In this document: piece by piece, positions 27,034-38,820 of the stretch
Numbering within the stretch: position 1 is the stretch's first letter
Layout of the letters: each line of letters opens with the position of its first letter
Made by a program: the position numbers and the translations under genes
Notes under the pieces: model-generated
What the model was told of the DNA's origin: nothing
Database searches by the model: none
What the model saw: only the letters and a program-made list of their open reading frames with translations
Source of the DNA: Spartobacteria bacterium
GTDB lineage: Bacteria; Verrucomicrobiota; Verrucomicrobiia; Chthoniobacterales; Chthoniobacteraceae
Direction: 5' to 3'
DNA: 64,000 nucleotides
Assembly: GCA_021324395.1 (NCBI GenBank)
Contig: JAJPJG010000038.1
Span: forward strand, 62,001-126,000

Positions 27034-28796
27034 AATCGGTCCCGTTCATTCCTGATAACGCACCGTTTAGCTCGCAACAGCGTCTTTGGCTCAATGGCTT
27101 TCTCGCGGGTTTATTTGCGAGCGCGTCCGCAGATCAAGCAGAAGCGCCGGCTGCGGCCAAACCGGCAGTTCCGCTGACGATCCTGTTCGGCAGCCAGACT
27201 GGAACCGCCGAAGGACTCGCGCGCCGCATTGCGAAGCAGTCCGGGGCGCGCGGCTGTCAACCGCGTGTAATCGATGCCGCAACACACGCGAGCGTCGATT
27301 GGAAAAGCGAAACAAACCTGCTCGTCGTCACGAGCACCTATGGCGATGGCGACATGCCTGACAACGCCCAGGAGTTTTGGGACTGGCTGCAAACCGACGC
27401 AGCGAGCGTGCTTTCGCATTTGAATTACGCGGTGCTAGCGCTAGGTGACACGAATTATTCCGAGTTCTGTGCCGCTGGAAAAAAAATCGATGAACGGCTC
27501 GCGCAGATCGGCGCGAAACGGATTCACGATCGCACGGATTGTGATGTGGATTACGAAGCTCCGGCAAACGCCTGGATCGACGGCGTCTTTGGAAAGTTAG
27601 TTTCTCACGCAACGCCAGCAGAGGACGCAAAGGATATTACTGCTGAAACATTGCGGCCTTTGCAGGCTTCCGGGGGTGTTTATTCCAAAACAAACCCGTT
27701 TTCCGCGCGCCTGATCACGAACCGCAAACTCACCGGCGAAGGCTCCGGCAAAGAAACGCGTCATTTTGAAATTTCGCTCGAGGGCTCGGGTCTCAATTAC
27801 GAATCGGGCGATGCGCTCGGCGTTTATCCGAGCAACTGCCCGGCTCTCGTCGACGATTTGCTGCGCGCACTTGGCTGCGATGGCGAAGAAGCGGTCGCGA
27901 TTCCGAACGGTGGCGAGTTATCGCTGCGCAAAGCGTTAACTGATTGCTTCGACATCACAAAACCCGGTGCGGAGTTGCTGCAAAAAGTCGCGGAAAAAAA
28001 TGCAATGATTCGAGAGCTGCTCGCGCCGGAACGAAAGGCCGATCTGAAAAAATGGCTTTGGGGTCGCGAGGTAATTGATTTGCTGCACGAAATATCCGAA
28101 GCGCGTTTCGCGCCCGCCGAATTCGTCACATTGCTGAAAAAAATGGCGCCGCGTCTTTACTCCATTTCATCGAGCCCGAAAGCGCACGCGGGTCAGGTAC
28201 ACCTTACCGTCGGCATCGTTCGGCATGACTCGCACGGTCGAGCGCGCAAAGGTGTCTGCTCAACATTCCTGGCTGAACGCGTTGACGAACAAACGATGGT
28301 GCCTGTTTTCATCCAGACCTCGCACGGTTTTCGTCTGCCGGTGAATGGTGACACGCCGATCATCATGATCGGACCAGGCACGGGCATTGCGCCGTTTCGC
28401 GGATTTTTGCACGAGCGTCTCGCGACGGAAGCGAAAGGAAAGAACTGGCTCTTTTTCGGCGAGCAGCGCGAGGCGTGTGATTTTTACTATCGCGAGGAAC
28501 TCGAGCAAATGCTCGCGGATGGCCATTTAACGCGGCTTTCCACGGCATTCTCGCGCGATCAATCGGAGAAAATTTACGTGCAAAACCGTATGCTCGAAAA
28601 CGCCGCGGAGCTTTGGGCATGGTTGCAGGAAGGCGCGCATTTTTACGTCTGCGGCGACGCATCGCGAATGGCGAAGGATGTGGATGCGGCGCTGCACACG
28701 ATTGCCGAAACCGCCGGCGGATTGAGCAAGGAAGCGGTTGTGCAATTTGTGCAACAACTGAAATCGGAGAAGCGCTATCAGCGCGACGTTTATTAA
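27030..28796 (+). CDS. CysJ-like diflavin reductase, probable electron donor for nitrite/nitrate reduction
   Basis: 588 residues, overlapping the kinase gene by 4 nt. Order: an N-terminal segment with QRLWLNGFLAGLFA, a flavodoxin domain (LFGSQTGTAEGLARRI near residue 53, TSTYGDGDMPDNA, LALGDTNYSEFC), an FAD domain (RLYSISSSPKAH) and an NADPH domain (MIGPGTGIAPFRGFL, WLFFGEQ, YVCGDASRMAKDV), ending YQRDVY as CysJ does. By homology it moves electrons from NADPH via FAD and FMN. It is followed not by a CysI-type sulfite reductase but by a NirA-type nitrite reductase. A true sulfite role cannot be ruled out. Confidence 0.9.
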   Translation: MKSVPFIPDNAPFSSQQRLWLNGFLAGLFASASADQAEAPAAAKPAVPLTILFGSQTGTAEGLARRIAKQSGARGCQPRVIDAATHASVDWKSETNLLVVTSTYGDGDMPDNAQEFWDWLQTDAASVLSHLNYAVLALGDTNYSEFCAAGKKIDERLAQIGAKRIHDRTDCDVDYEAPANAWIDGVFGKLVSHATPAEDAKDITAETLRPLQASGGVYSKTNPFSARLITNRKLTGEGSGKETRHFEISLEGSGLNYESGDALGVYPSNCPALVDDLLRALGCDGEEAVAIPNGGELSLRKALTDCFDITKPGAELLQKVAEKNAMIRELLAPERKADLKKWLWGREVIDLLHEISEARFAPAEFVTLLKKMAPRLYSISSSPKAHAGQVHLTVGIVRHDSHGRARKGVCSTFLAERVDEQTMVPVFIQTSHGFRLPVNGDTPIIMIGPGTGIAPFRGFLHERLATEAKGKNWLFFGEQREACDFYYREELEQMLADGHLTRLSTAFSRDQSEKIYVQNRMLENAAELWAWLQEGAHFYVCGDASRMAKDVDAALHTIAETAGGLSKEAVVQFVQQLKSEKRYQRDVY

Positions 28797-28797
28797 A

Positions 28798-30513
28798 ATG
28801 AGCACGAGCCCCGTTCCCATCCAGCACATCAATGGCGAACCGCTGAACGAAACGCAGCGGCAATATCTCGACGGATTTTTCTCTGGATTGTCCGCGCGTG
28901 GATTGAAATTTTCTGACGTCGAAGCCGCGCCGCAGCCGGAGAAAAAAGTCTCGCTCGACGATTTGATTTTCGAGGAACGCGTGAAGCACGAGCTGCATCC
29001 GCTCGACGCATATCCGCAGTTGCTTAAAAACGCGGCGGCGAACAAAGCGCCGGAGAAGGACGACCTGTTTCGCTTCAAGTGGAACGGCTTATTTTTCCTC
29101 ACGCCAAACAAAGAAGCGTTCATGGCGCGGCTGCGGATTCCGGGCGGACTCGTGAAAACATTTCAGCTTCGCGAGATCGCGAACGTCGCGAAAGAACTCA
29201 CGAGTGGCTACGTGCAAATCACAACACGCGCAAATTTTCAGATTCGTCTGATCCAGCCGAAAGACGCGCCGGAAGTGTTGCGACGTATTCAGTCAGTCGG
29301 CTTGCACACGCGCGGTGCGGGCGCGGACAACATCCGCAACATTACCGCGAATCCGACAGCGGGCATCGATCCGCACGAATTGATCGACGTCATGCCGCTC
29401 TGCCAGGAGCTGGCGCAAATCATCATCAACGACCGCTCGTTTTACGATCTGCCGCGAAAATTTAACATCGCTTACGATGGCGGCGGATTGATCGGCACGG
29501 TTGAGGACACGAATGACATCGGCGCGAAAGCGGTGAAAATCGGCGACGAAATTTTCTTCCGAATCGCACTCGGCGGCGCGACCGGACACAAAGCGTTCGC
29601 GCGCGATCTTGGCGTGCTCGTTTCGCCGACAGAGCTCAACAAAGTGATCGTCGCGCTTGTCCGCGTGTTCATCACAAACGGCAATCGGAACGACCGCAAA
29701 AAAGCGCGGCTCAAGCATCTGCTCGAAACCTGGTCGCTCGAAAAATATCTCACCGAGACCGAAAAAGTGCTCGGTTACGAGTTGCGTCGCGTGTTGCTCG
29801 ATCCGGCGCAAATCCAGCATCCAAGCCAGTCCGCACCGCATACCCATCTCGGCGTGCATCCGCAAAAACAAAGTGGACTCAACTACGTCGGCGTCGCGAT
29901 GCCGGTCGGCCAGATCACGCCGAAGCAAATGATCCGCATCGCGGAGATCGCCGATCTTTACGGCTCAGGCGAAATCCGGCTCACCGTTTGGCAGAATTTC
30001 ATCATTCCGAATGTGCCGGATCATTTCGTCGAGACGGTGAAAAAGGCGCTGCGGCGCATCGGCTTCGATACTCAGCAATCGTTATTGCGAGGTGGACTCA
30101 TTGCGTGCACAGGCAATTCGTATTGCAAATATGCACAGGCCAACACGAAGGGCCACGCAATTGCGCTCGCCGATTTTCTGGACAAAAAAATCACGCTCGA
30201 TCTGCCGATTAACATCCACCTCACAGGCTGCCCGCATTCATGTGCACAGCATTACATGGGTGACATCGGGCTGCTCGGCACGAAAATCAAATGTGAGGAG
30301 GGCTATCACGTTTTTGTCGGTGGCGGCTTCGGTGCGCATCAGGCTGTCGGACGGCAGGTCTTTTCCAACATTGTTTTCGAGGAGCTGAAGCCGACGCTGG
30401 AAAAAATGTTGCGTGGCTATCTGCGTCATCGCGAGCAGGGCGAGACGTTCCAAAGATTCACGCAGCGGCACGATTTGAATTCGTTGCAGGCGATCTTCAG
30501 CAATGACGAGTGA
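28798..30513 (+). CDS. nirA: Assimilatory nitrite reductase, NirA type (siroheme, 4Fe-4S)
   Basis: 571 residues, starting one base after the diflavin gene. The siroheme/Fe-S ligands are Cys437-x5-Cys443 (ACTGNSYCKY) and Cys478-x3-Cys482 (TGCPHSCAQHYMGDIG), the arrangement of ferredoxin-nitrite reductases, not the ACVAxPTC form of CysI. Both half-domains with an Arg-rich sirohaem-carboxylate region (VQITTRANFQIRLI near residue 140) are present. It reduces nitrite to ammonium with six electrons. The N-terminus carries QRQYLDGFFSGLSA, closely like the N-terminal segment of the preceding reductase. GTGA overlap with the next gene. Confidence 0.92.
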   Translation: MSTSPVPIQHINGEPLNETQRQYLDGFFSGLSARGLKFSDVEAAPQPEKKVSLDDLIFEERVKHELHPLDAYPQLLKNAAANKAPEKDDLFRFKWNGLFFLTPNKEAFMARLRIPGGLVKTFQLREIANVAKELTSGYVQITTRANFQIRLIQPKDAPEVLRRIQSVGLHTRGAGADNIRNITANPTAGIDPHELIDVMPLCQELAQIIINDRSFYDLPRKFNIAYDGGGLIGTVEDTNDIGAKAVKIGDEIFFRIALGGATGHKAFARDLGVLVSPTELNKVIVALVRVFITNGNRNDRKKARLKHLLETWSLEKYLTETEKVLGYELRRVLLDPAQIQHPSQSAPHTHLGVHPQKQSGLNYVGVAMPVGQITPKQMIRIAEIADLYGSGEIRLTVWQNFIIPNVPDHFVETVKKALRRIGFDTQQSLLRGGLIACTGNSYCKYAQANTKGHAIALADFLDKKITLDLPINIHLTGCPHSCAQHYMGDIGLLGTKIKCEEGYHVFVGGGFGAHQAVGRQVFSNIVFEELKPTLEKMLRGYLRHREQGETFQRFTQRHDLNSLQAIFSNDE

Positions 30514-32159
30514 GCGTGAAAATCTCAGGTAAAACGCTCATCGACGATCTGCTTGCGCAGCAGCAATCGCTTACTGCCGTCGATCGTTTTTCGCGATTGC
30601 ACGAGGCTGACGGATTACCAGCGCAAGCGAAGTTTTACCGGGATCTGATACCGCTTGAAAGGCCGCGCGATGGCGAGCAATACGCGTTTGCTGTCGATCT
30701 CGATGCATGCACTGGATGCAAGGCATGTGTCACCGCGTGTCACAATTTGAATGGACTTGATGACGGCGAAACATGGCGCGATGTCGGCGTGATTTTTGGC
30801 TGCACAGCGATCGAACCGGTGCAGCAGACCGTAACAACAGCTTGTCATCATTGCGTTGATCCCGCCTGCATGAACGGCTGCCCGACGAATGCCTACGAAA
30901 AAGACCCAGTCACCGGCATCGTGCGGCATCTCGATGACCAGTGCTTCGGCTGCCAGTATTGCATTTTGAAATGCCCTTACGACGTGCCGAAGTATTCGAA
31001 AAAACGCGGCATTGTGCGCAAGTGCGATATGTGCCATTCGCGGCTCGCGGTGGGCGAAGCGCCCGCGTGCGTGCAGGCGTGCCCGAACGGCGCGATTCGC
31101 ATCGAAACTGTCAGCAAGGAAACAGTGCGGCGCGCAGCGAACCAGCGTTTTTTGCCCGGCGCGCCGCTGCCGGATTACACGCTGCCGACAACGCGTTACA
31201 CGAGCAAACGCGGCTTGCCCAACAACATGCGTTCGGCCGATTTTCACAATCTCAAACCGCAGCACGCGCATCCGCCGCTTGTCGTGATGCTCGTGCTCAC
31301 GCAACTCTCGGTCGGTGGGTTTGGCGTGGCGATTGCATTGCGGCGATTTTTTCCGGCTGAGTTGATGCAAAAACTCACGCCATTTCATTCGCTCGTCGCA
31401 CTCGCACTTGGCCTGCTCGCGATCGGTGCCAGCGTGCTGCACCTCGGGCGTCCGCTTTACGCTTGGCGCGCTGTGGTCGGGCTGAAAACGTCATGGCTGA
31501 GCCGCGAGATTGTTGCGTTTGGATTATTCGCAGGGCTTGCCGTGGCTTATGCGTCGTCGTTTTGGATTTCAAGGCTGAGTCCTTTCCAGCAGCCGCTCGG
31601 CGTCTCGGTTTTCGCTAGCGGACTCGGTGGAATTTTTTGCTCGCTGAAGATTTATCAGGATACCCGACGCAAATTCTGGAACGGCGCGCTCACGGCAATG
31701 AAGTTTTTTGGAAGTGCGGCACTGCTCGGGCCGGCGACGATTTTGTTTACAACGACAGCACGGGCGGTGTTCATGCCGGACATCACGGCGGACGCTGGTT
31801 TTCGCCAAATCACCGCGCGACTTGGTGGTTTTCTCATTGCGTTAACGGTTTTAAAATTACTGACTGAGGCATCGACATTGCGGCATTTGTTGGACAAGGA
31901 GTTTTCACCGCTGAAACGCACGGCATTGCTGATGGTCGGTGAACTGGGCGAAGCGATGGGCATCCGGTTCATCACCGGTCTGCTCGGCGGAGTGGTGCTG
32001 CCGCTTTATTTTCTCATCAGTCATCCCGCGCCCGGACTCGCCACGCTCGCGGTGACGTGCTGGATTTTGTTTTTCGCGCTCTTAGGTGAATTACTGGAAC
32101 GTTACCTTTTTTTCACCGCAGTCATTGCGCCGAAAATGCCTGGAGGAATGAACGCATGA
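30510..32159 (+). CDS. Fused four-cluster Fe-S subunit and DmsC-like membrane anchor
   Basis: 549 residues with a GTG start in a 4-nt overlap. Residues about 60-210 hold four ferredoxin-type sets: [38 protein letters not shown] and [20 protein letters not shown], as in DmsB. From about residue 255 to the end follow roughly eight membrane helices like DmsC ([21 protein letters not shown] region). DmsB and DmsC are normally separate proteins linking quinol to a molybdoenzyme. Here they precede an assimilatory nitrate reductase with ATGA coupling, so the reductase may take electrons from the quinone pool. Confidence 0.88.
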   Translation: MSVKISGKTLIDDLLAQQQSLTAVDRFSRLHEADGLPAQAKFYRDLIPLERPRDGEQYAFAVDLDACTGCKACVTACHNLNGLDDGETWRDVGVIFGCTAIEPVQQTVTTACHHCVDPACMNGCPTNAYEKDPVTGIVRHLDDQCFGCQYCILKCPYDVPKYSKKRGIVRKCDMCHSRLAVGEAPACVQACPNGAIRIETVSKETVRRAANQRFLPGAPLPDYTLPTTRYTSKRGLPNNMRSADFHNLKPQHAHPPLVVMLVLTQLSVGGFGVAIALRRFFPAELMQKLTPFHSLVALALGLLAIGASVLHLGRPLYAWRAVVGLKTSWLSREIVAFGLFAGLAVAYASSFWISRLSPFQQPLGVSVFASGLGGIFCSLKIYQDTRRKFWNGALTAMKFFGSAALLGPATILFTTTARAVFMPDITADAGFRQITARLGGFLIALTVLKLLTEASTLRHLLDKEFSPLKRTALLMVGELGEAMGIRFITGLLGGVVLPLYFLISHPAPGLATLAVTCWILFFALLGELLERYLFFTAVIAPKMPGGMNA

Positions 32160-34375
32160 AAAAATTGCTGAAAAAAGCCGCGCCAATTTTTCGCCAGCAC
32201 GATGGCGCGCTCACGCAAGAGCTGGTGTTGCATCCAGGAGATTTCGGTTTGGGAAAAGTCCCCGCGCGATTGACTCCCGATGCTACAACAACGGTTGTTT
32301 GCGGCTTTTGCTCGACCGGCTGCGGCTTGAATGTGCATCTCAAAAACGGCCAGGCGATTAATGTCAGTGCGTCCAGTGACTATCCCGTGAACCTCGGCAT
32401 GGCCTGCCCGAAAGGCTGGGAAGCACTCACGCCCCTGGCCGCGCAAGATCGCGCGATGACGCCTTATTTACGCAATGATGCGGGCGAACTCGAGCCGTGC
32501 GACTGGGAGCGCGCGCTCATTATTTTCTGCGAGCGGCTCAAAGAAATTCAGAAAAAATACGGACGCGAATCAGTCGCGTGGCTCGGCACAGGGCAGATTG
32601 TTACCGAGGAGCTCGCGTTTCTGGGTGCGCTCGGAAAATTTGGCATGGGCATGATCCACGGCGACGGCAACACACGGCAGTGCATGGCGACTGCGGTGAC
32701 GGCGTATAAACAATCGTTTGGCTTCGACGCGCCACCTTACACGTATGCCGATTTTGAAGAGTCGGACGTGATCGTGCTCATTGGCTCGAATCTTTGCATC
32801 GCGCATCCGATCATGTGGCAGCGCATCTGCCGCAATCCGCACAAGCCGGAAATTATCGTGGTCGATCCACGCAAAACTGAAACCGCGATGGCCGCGACGC
32901 AACATTACGCGCTCGCGCCGAAATCAGATCTCATCCTGTTTTACGGGCTCGCGAACATTTTAATCGCCAGCGGGTGGATTAATCGCGGGTTTATCAACAG
33001 TCATACAATCGACTTCGAAGAGTTTGCGCAGTTCGTGACGCGCTTCACCTCCGATTACGTCAGCGAGGCGACTGGTTTAAGCGTCGATCAATTGTGGCGT
33101 TTCGCCGAAACGATTCACGCAGGAAAACGCGTTTCGTTTTGGTGGACGATGGGCGTGAACCAAGGCCACGAGGCCACGCGCACCGCACAGGCGATCATCA
33201 ATCTAGCGCTGATGACCGGCAACATCGGCCGGCCCGGCACCGGTGCAAACTCGATCACAGGCCAGTGCAACGCGATGGGCTCGCGCCTTTTCTCGAACAC
33301 GACGAACCTGCTCGGCGGCCACGATTTTACAAACGCGCAAGACCGGGAAAAAGTCGCACGCGTTCTCGACATGGACGCCGGGTGCATTCCCGACGGGAAC
33401 AGTCTGGCTTATGACGAAATCATCGACGGCATCGGCAGCGGCAAAATCAAAGGGTTGTGGATCGTCGCGACGAACTCGTCGCATTCGTGGATCAACCAAA
33501 ACAGCCTGCGCGAGTTGCTCGGCAAACTCGAATTTCTTGTCGTGCAGGACATGTATCACACGACCGAAACCGCGCAGTGCGCCGACCTCGTGCTGCCGGC
33601 CGCTGCGTGGGCGGAAAAAGACGGCACGTTCATTAACTCCGAGCGACGTTTCGGGCTCGTAAAAAAAGTCTCGCGCGCACCGGGGCAGGCGCTGTCGGAC
33701 TTTAACATTTTCAAGCTCATCGCCGCGTATTGGGGTTGCGGGCAGATGTTTGAAAAATGGACTTCGCCGGAAGCGGTGTTTCAGATTTTGAAAGATCTCT
33801 CGCGTGGCCAGCCGTGCGACATCACGGGCATTGAGGATTATCGAATGCTCGATGAATGCGGCGGCGTGCAGTGGCCGCTGCCCGAAACCGGAAAACCGTC
33901 AACCGGCAAGCTCGAGACTGAGCGCCGTTTGTTTGAGGACGGGCGCTTTTTTCATCCCGACGGAAAGGCGAAATTCATTTTCGAAGCGCCGCGCGAAACT
34001 CCGGAGAAGACGTGTGATAACTATCCGTTTATTCTACTAACAGGCCGCGGAACGTCATCACAATGGCACACGCAAACCCGCACCGCAAAATCAGCAGTGC
34101 TGCGCAAACTTTATCCTGAGAATGTTTACGTTGAGATGAATGAATCCGACGCAGAGCGGCTTGGAATCAAGCCCGGCGAGCTGGTGCGCATTTTATCCCG
34201 ACGCGGCGAGGTCAAAGCCGCAGCGGTGATCACGCCCGCTGTTCAGCCGGGGCAGGTGTTCATGCCGATGCACTACGCGATCACGAACCAGCTCACGTTT
34301 CCAGCGTTTGACCCGCAGTCACGCCAGCCGTCTTACAAATCGTGCGCGGTGAAAATCGAGCGCGATATTTTTTAA
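32156..34375 (+). CDS. nasC: Assimilatory nitrate reductase, molybdopterin catalytic subunit
   Basis: 739 residues, ATGA overlap with the Fe-S/membrane fusion. Residues Cys49-x2-Cys52-x3-Cys56 and Cys84 bind a [4Fe-4S] cluster; Lys86 (MACPKGW) is the usual electron-transfer lysine. Molybdopterin-guanine-dinucleotide-binding blocks follow ([13 protein letters not shown] with the Cys that ligates molybdenum in this family, [56 protein letters not shown]). There is no twin-arginine signal, so it works in the cytoplasm. Size and lack of a C-terminal BFD-like domain fit NarB/NasA-type enzymes. Confidence 0.94.
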   Translation: MKKLLKKAAPIFRQHDGALTQELVLHPGDFGLGKVPARLTPDATTTVVCGFCSTGCGLNVHLKNGQAINVSASSDYPVNLGMACPKGWEALTPLAAQDRAMTPYLRNDAGELEPCDWERALIIFCERLKEIQKKYGRESVAWLGTGQIVTEELAFLGALGKFGMGMIHGDGNTRQCMATAVTAYKQSFGFDAPPYTYADFEESDVIVLIGSNLCIAHPIMWQRICRNPHKPEIIVVDPRKTETAMAATQHYALAPKSDLILFYGLANILIASGWINRGFINSHTIDFEEFAQFVTRFTSDYVSEATGLSVDQLWRFAETIHAGKRVSFWWTMGVNQGHEATRTAQAIINLALMTGNIGRPGTGANSITGQCNAMGSRLFSNTTNLLGGHDFTNAQDREKVARVLDMDAGCIPDGNSLAYDEIIDGIGSGKIKGLWIVATNSSHSWINQNSLRELLGKLEFLVVQDMYHTTETAQCADLVLPAAAWAEKDGTFINSERRFGLVKKVSRAPGQALSDFNIFKLIAAYWGCGQMFEKWTSPEAVFQILKDLSRGQPCDITGIEDYRMLDECGGVQWPLPETGKPSTGKLETERRLFEDGRFFHPDGKAKFIFEAPRETPEKTCDNYPFILLTGRGTSSQWHTQTRTAKSAVLRKLYPENVYVEMNESDAERLGIKPGELVRILSRRGEVKAAAVITPAVQPGQVFMPMHYAITNQLTFPAFDPQSRQPSYKSCAVKIERDIF

Positions 34376-34382
34376 GCCCGCC

Positions 34383-34955
34383 ATGCTGCGCCCGAAGTTC
34401 ACCGCATGTTTAATGGCTGGCGGCAAATCGTCGCGCATGGGTCGCGACAAAGCGCTCGTCGAATTCGAAGGCGAGCCGCTTTGGCTGCGCCAGATGCGGA
34501 TGCTCGATGCGCTTGGAGCCAACGAAATGCTCATCTCGGGACGCAAAGGCAGCGCTTATGCCGAAGCCGGCGTGCTGATTGTCGAAGACCAAATCGCGGA
34601 CGCGGGCCCGCTGTCGGGCATCGAGAGTGCGCTGGAAGCTGCTGCGCACCCGCTCGTGCTGGTGCTCGCAGTCGACATGCCGTGGATGACCGCCAGTTAT
34701 TTAAAAAACCTGCTGCAAACGTGTGAACCTGCACGTGGTGTCGTTCCGAAACACGACCTGCTTTTTGAGGGACTCGCGGCGGTTTACCCGAAGGCGGCGC
34801 GCACCGTCGCGATGGATGCGCTGATGAGTCCCGATCGCTCGATTCAGCATTTCGCGCGCGAGTGCGCCTCGCGTGGGTTGATCAAAGCGCTGCACATTTG
34901 CGAAGCTGATGCGCCGCTGTTTCGAAGTGTCAACGAGCCGTCGGATATTCGATGA
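34383..34955 (+). CDS. mobA: Molybdenum cofactor guanylyltransferase
   Basis: 190 residues. The nucleotide-binding start CLMAGGKSSRMGRDKALVEFEG and the later LAVDMPWMT (metal-binding Asp) identify MobA. It adds GMP to molybdopterin to give the bis-MGD cofactor needed by the nitrate reductase encoded 8 nt upstream, a sensible operon end. Its last 26 bp overlap the 3' end of the convergent glycosyltransferase gene. Confidence 0.93.
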   Translation: MLRPKFTACLMAGGKSSRMGRDKALVEFEGEPLWLRQMRMLDALGANEMLISGRKGSAYAEAGVLIVEDQIADAGPLSGIESALEAAAHPLVLVLAVDMPWMTASYLKNLLQTCEPARGVVPKHDLLFEGLAAVYPKAARTVAMDALMSPDRSIQHFARECASRGLIKALHICEADAPLFRSVNEPSDIR

Positions 34956-36369
34956 TTCGCCAGCTTATTTCGCGTAGCGGAACGCCTAGTTTCCGCGAAT
35001 CGCCAGGCGCGTTTGCGCGCGAGCAGGTCCAGCCGAGTCGGATGGCAGAGGCGTTGGGCACTTCGATCGTTAGAACTGTATGATCGTGAAAATGCTCGAT
35101 CGCGCGCGCATCGACAGCTTCTTCGTTGATGTAAAAGCGTAGCCGTTTCTTTTTCGCTGAAATGATAGGGAGGTAATCGAGCCGAATTTGGTAATGGCCC
35201 GGCGCAATTGGCAACTCGATCATTGCGGCTGGCTCACTCCAGCGAAATGGCACTTCGCGCCAAATTTCTGCGAGATGAAATCCGGCGATTGGAAGTTTGC
35301 TGATCCGATCGGGAGTCCACGCAGTCACCGGGGAAAGATGATGTGTGTCGTTAAACAACCCGCTAAGCCTTTGCAAGTGCACGAGAGCGGCATCGTATCG
35401 AAGCAATGTCGCTCGAAGCGAATCGACCGGTTGAAAATGCGCTGCCCAATTCACGCGGCAGAATAAAAACGCCGTCCGAAAAAATGTCACGAGCCATTCG
35501 AACCACGGTCCTGCGACGGCGGCCGGTAACCAACGAAACGCGCCGGCGATATCGCCGTCGCGCAATGTTAACTCGACCATTCGTTGCGCTGTATCGCGGT
35601 TCCAATTCTCGCGCTCAGTCCATTCCGGCACTTCGTCGAGCACGGACGTGCACGGCTCGGGCGAATGTTTCGCAAGAAAACGCGTTTCCCCCGTCACGAA
35701 ATCGCACGTGAATTCCGTCAGCTCCCACAGATCGCCGACGTAATGATGATGAAAGCGAATTTCCGGCGCGTAACCAACGGTGAATCCGGCGCAATAAAAT
35801 CGCGCGGCGAGCAGCCATTCAGAAAAATGGCCGAGGTCGGGATCAAAGCCGCCGCATTGAAAATACGGGTCGCGGCGACCAACAAAACATTGGTCGAGAA
35901 CCTTGCGCCATGGATGCCGCAACATGCCTTCCTCGATGTCGGCTTCGTAAAGATCGGCCTCGACGATTGACAAACGGTTGTGCGTCACCCTGATGGAGCG
36001 ACCACTAAAGCCGGCCCACTCCGGGTGCGCGTCGAGCGTCACTGCCGATTTTTCCAAGACATCGCTCTCTGGCCAGCAGTGCGACTCGGTGAAAAAGAGC
36101 ACTTCGCCGCGCGCAGCGTTTGCGCCTGCTGCACAAAGCGGCATGTCGTGCTCTTCGCGGCGGATCAGAAGTTGATCGTGCGGCGACAAAAATGCGCGCA
36201 GTGCTTGCAGCTCACCTGCGGGAAAATTGCGCGGCGCGACGAGGATCATCTCGTAATTTTTGCGCGGGAACGTTTGCTCCTGCGTCCATGCGCGCAGGCA
36301 GCGATCGGCTTGTCCGCGATGATATTCGAGCGGGATAATAATGGAGAAAACCAGCGACTCGCGTTTCAC
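34930..36369 (-). CDS. Family 2-like glycosyltransferase with C-terminal beta domain
   Basis: 479 residues. The first 250 look like a GT-A fold: FSIIIPLEYHRGQADRCLRAW at the start, AAGANAARGEVLFFTESHCWP near residue 83 at the place of the usual metal-binding DxD (here Thr-Glu-Ser-His, so the acidic pair is weak), and QCGGFDPDLGHFSEWLLAAR near 170. The C-terminal 110 residues form a beta-rich domain (PIAPGHYQIRLDYLPI) of unknown role. The acceptor cannot be told. It converges on mobA with a 26-bp overlap and is 4 nt from the arabinofuranosidase gene upstream. Confidence 0.8.
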   Translation of the reverse strand: MKRESLVFSIIIPLEYHRGQADRCLRAWTQEQTFPRKNYEMILVAPRNFPAGELQALRAFLSPHDQLLIRREEHDMPLCAAGANAARGEVLFFTESHCWPESDVLEKSAVTLDAHPEWAGFSGRSIRVTHNRLSIVEADLYEADIEEGMLRHPWRKVLDQCFVGRRDPYFQCGGFDPDLGHFSEWLLAARFYCAGFTVGYAPEIRFHHHYVGDLWELTEFTCDFVTGETRFLAKHSPEPCTSVLDEVPEWTERENWNRDTAQRMVELTLRDGDIAGAFRWLPAAVAGPWFEWLVTFFRTAFLFCRVNWAAHFQPVDSLRATLLRYDAALVHLQRLSGLFNDTHHLSPVTAWTPDRISKLPIAGFHLAEIWREVPFRWSEPAAMIELPIAPGHYQIRLDYLPIISAKKKRLRFYINEEAVDARAIEHFHDHTVLTIEVPNASAIRLGWTCSRANAPGDSRKLGVPLREISWRIIEYPTAR

Positions 36370-36373
36370 AATT

Positions 36374-37885
<1,512 letters not shown>

Positions 37886-37947
37886 TCACGCGTAAACATC
37901 CGGCCGTGAAAACGCAAGCCTCCGCGTTTAAAGCGGTGCGGTTAAAT

Positions 37948-38751
37948 TTAATGCACCGCGCCAGCCCACTCGCTGCCGCACGGACCGCCGCTTTCGTTGG
38001 TTTCTACAAACACATCCGATCCGTTTTTGCGCACGAGCGGCTGGTAATGCCTGGAAATTTTGCCCGTGGATCCCGCTGCGTAATGGCTGATGAATGAGCG
38101 GCGAAAGCGCGTCTTCGAGCGGTTCGGTCCGGAGCCGTGGATCGCGCTGCCGTTAAAGAACAGCGTGTCACCGGCCTTCATCGGCACGAGCTGTGGCTTC
38201 CGGCCTTTTGGCACCGGCACGAAATGCGTGGTGAACGAAATGCGCGCATCGGCCTCGTCAGGACAGACGATATCGGCGTCGTGTGTTTTCGGCACCACGA
38301 GCATTCCGCCATTTTCCGCGTCGCAGTCGTCGATCGCCGTCCATGCCGCGATGCACGTGCCCGGCTCGACGAGCAGATAGAACTGATCCTGGTGCAGCGC
38401 CTGCCCGCGCGCGCCCGGCGGCTTGAAATAGAACATGCTCTGCGCCGCGAGCGGCTCTTCGCCGAACAGCGCCTCTAGAATTTCCCAGACGCGCGTGTGA
38501 AGCATATAACGGCGCGCGACGTCATTTGTCCGGTGCGGATTTAAAATGCGCGGGAATTTCGCGAGTGGATCGTTCGCTTCGTTCACGTTTTGCTCGCAGC
38601 GCTGCGGCATTTCGGCGTTCAGATGCATGAAGGTCTCTTTGATTTCCTCGACTTCATCCGGCGAAAAAGTGCGGCGCGCGACGCAATAGCCGTCGGTGTC
38701 GAATTGCTCTTTCAGTGCGGAGAGATCGGTGGAGGAAGCGGTTGCTTGCAT
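37948..38751 (-). CDS. Phytanoyl-CoA dioxygenase (PhyH) family protein
   Basis: 267 residues from the ATG at 38751; an ATG at 38790 would add 13 residues. Fe(II)/2-oxoglutarate signature: LHQDQFYLLVEPGTCIAAW (His-x-Asp pair) near residue 118 and the distal His in NGSAIHGSGPNRSKTRFRRS near 210, where the Arg binds 2-oxoglutarate. The family hydroxylates varied small molecules; the substrate is unknown. It is divergent from an AraC regulator, which likely controls it. Confidence 0.9.
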   Translation of the reverse strand: MQATASSTDLSALKEQFDTDGYCVARRTFSPDEVEEIKETFMHLNAEMPQRCEQNVNEANDPLAKFPRILNPHRTNDVARRYMLHTRVWEILEALFGEEPLAAQSMFYFKPPGARGQALHQDQFYLLVEPGTCIAAWTAIDDCDAENGGMLVVPKTHDADIVCPDEADARISFTTHFVPVPKGRKPQLVPMKAGDTLFFNGSAIHGSGPNRSKTRFRRSFISHYAAGSTGKISRHYQPLVRKNGSDVFVETNESGGPCGSEWAGAVH

Positions 38752-38806
38752 GCAAAAAAGATAGTGCGGAAACAAAATTTGTGAATGCAACGAATAACGA
38801 AATACC

Positions 38807-38812
38807 TATAAT
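38807..38812 (+). promoter_or_regulatory. TATAAT box before the AraC gene
   Basis: TATAAT in an AT-rich 70-bp gap between the divergent PhyH and AraC genes. No convincing -35 box at 16-18 bp. It lies only 9 nt before the ATG at 38821, so a transcript from it would be nearly leaderless. Confidence 0.4.
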
Positions 38813-38820
38813 ATCCTATC

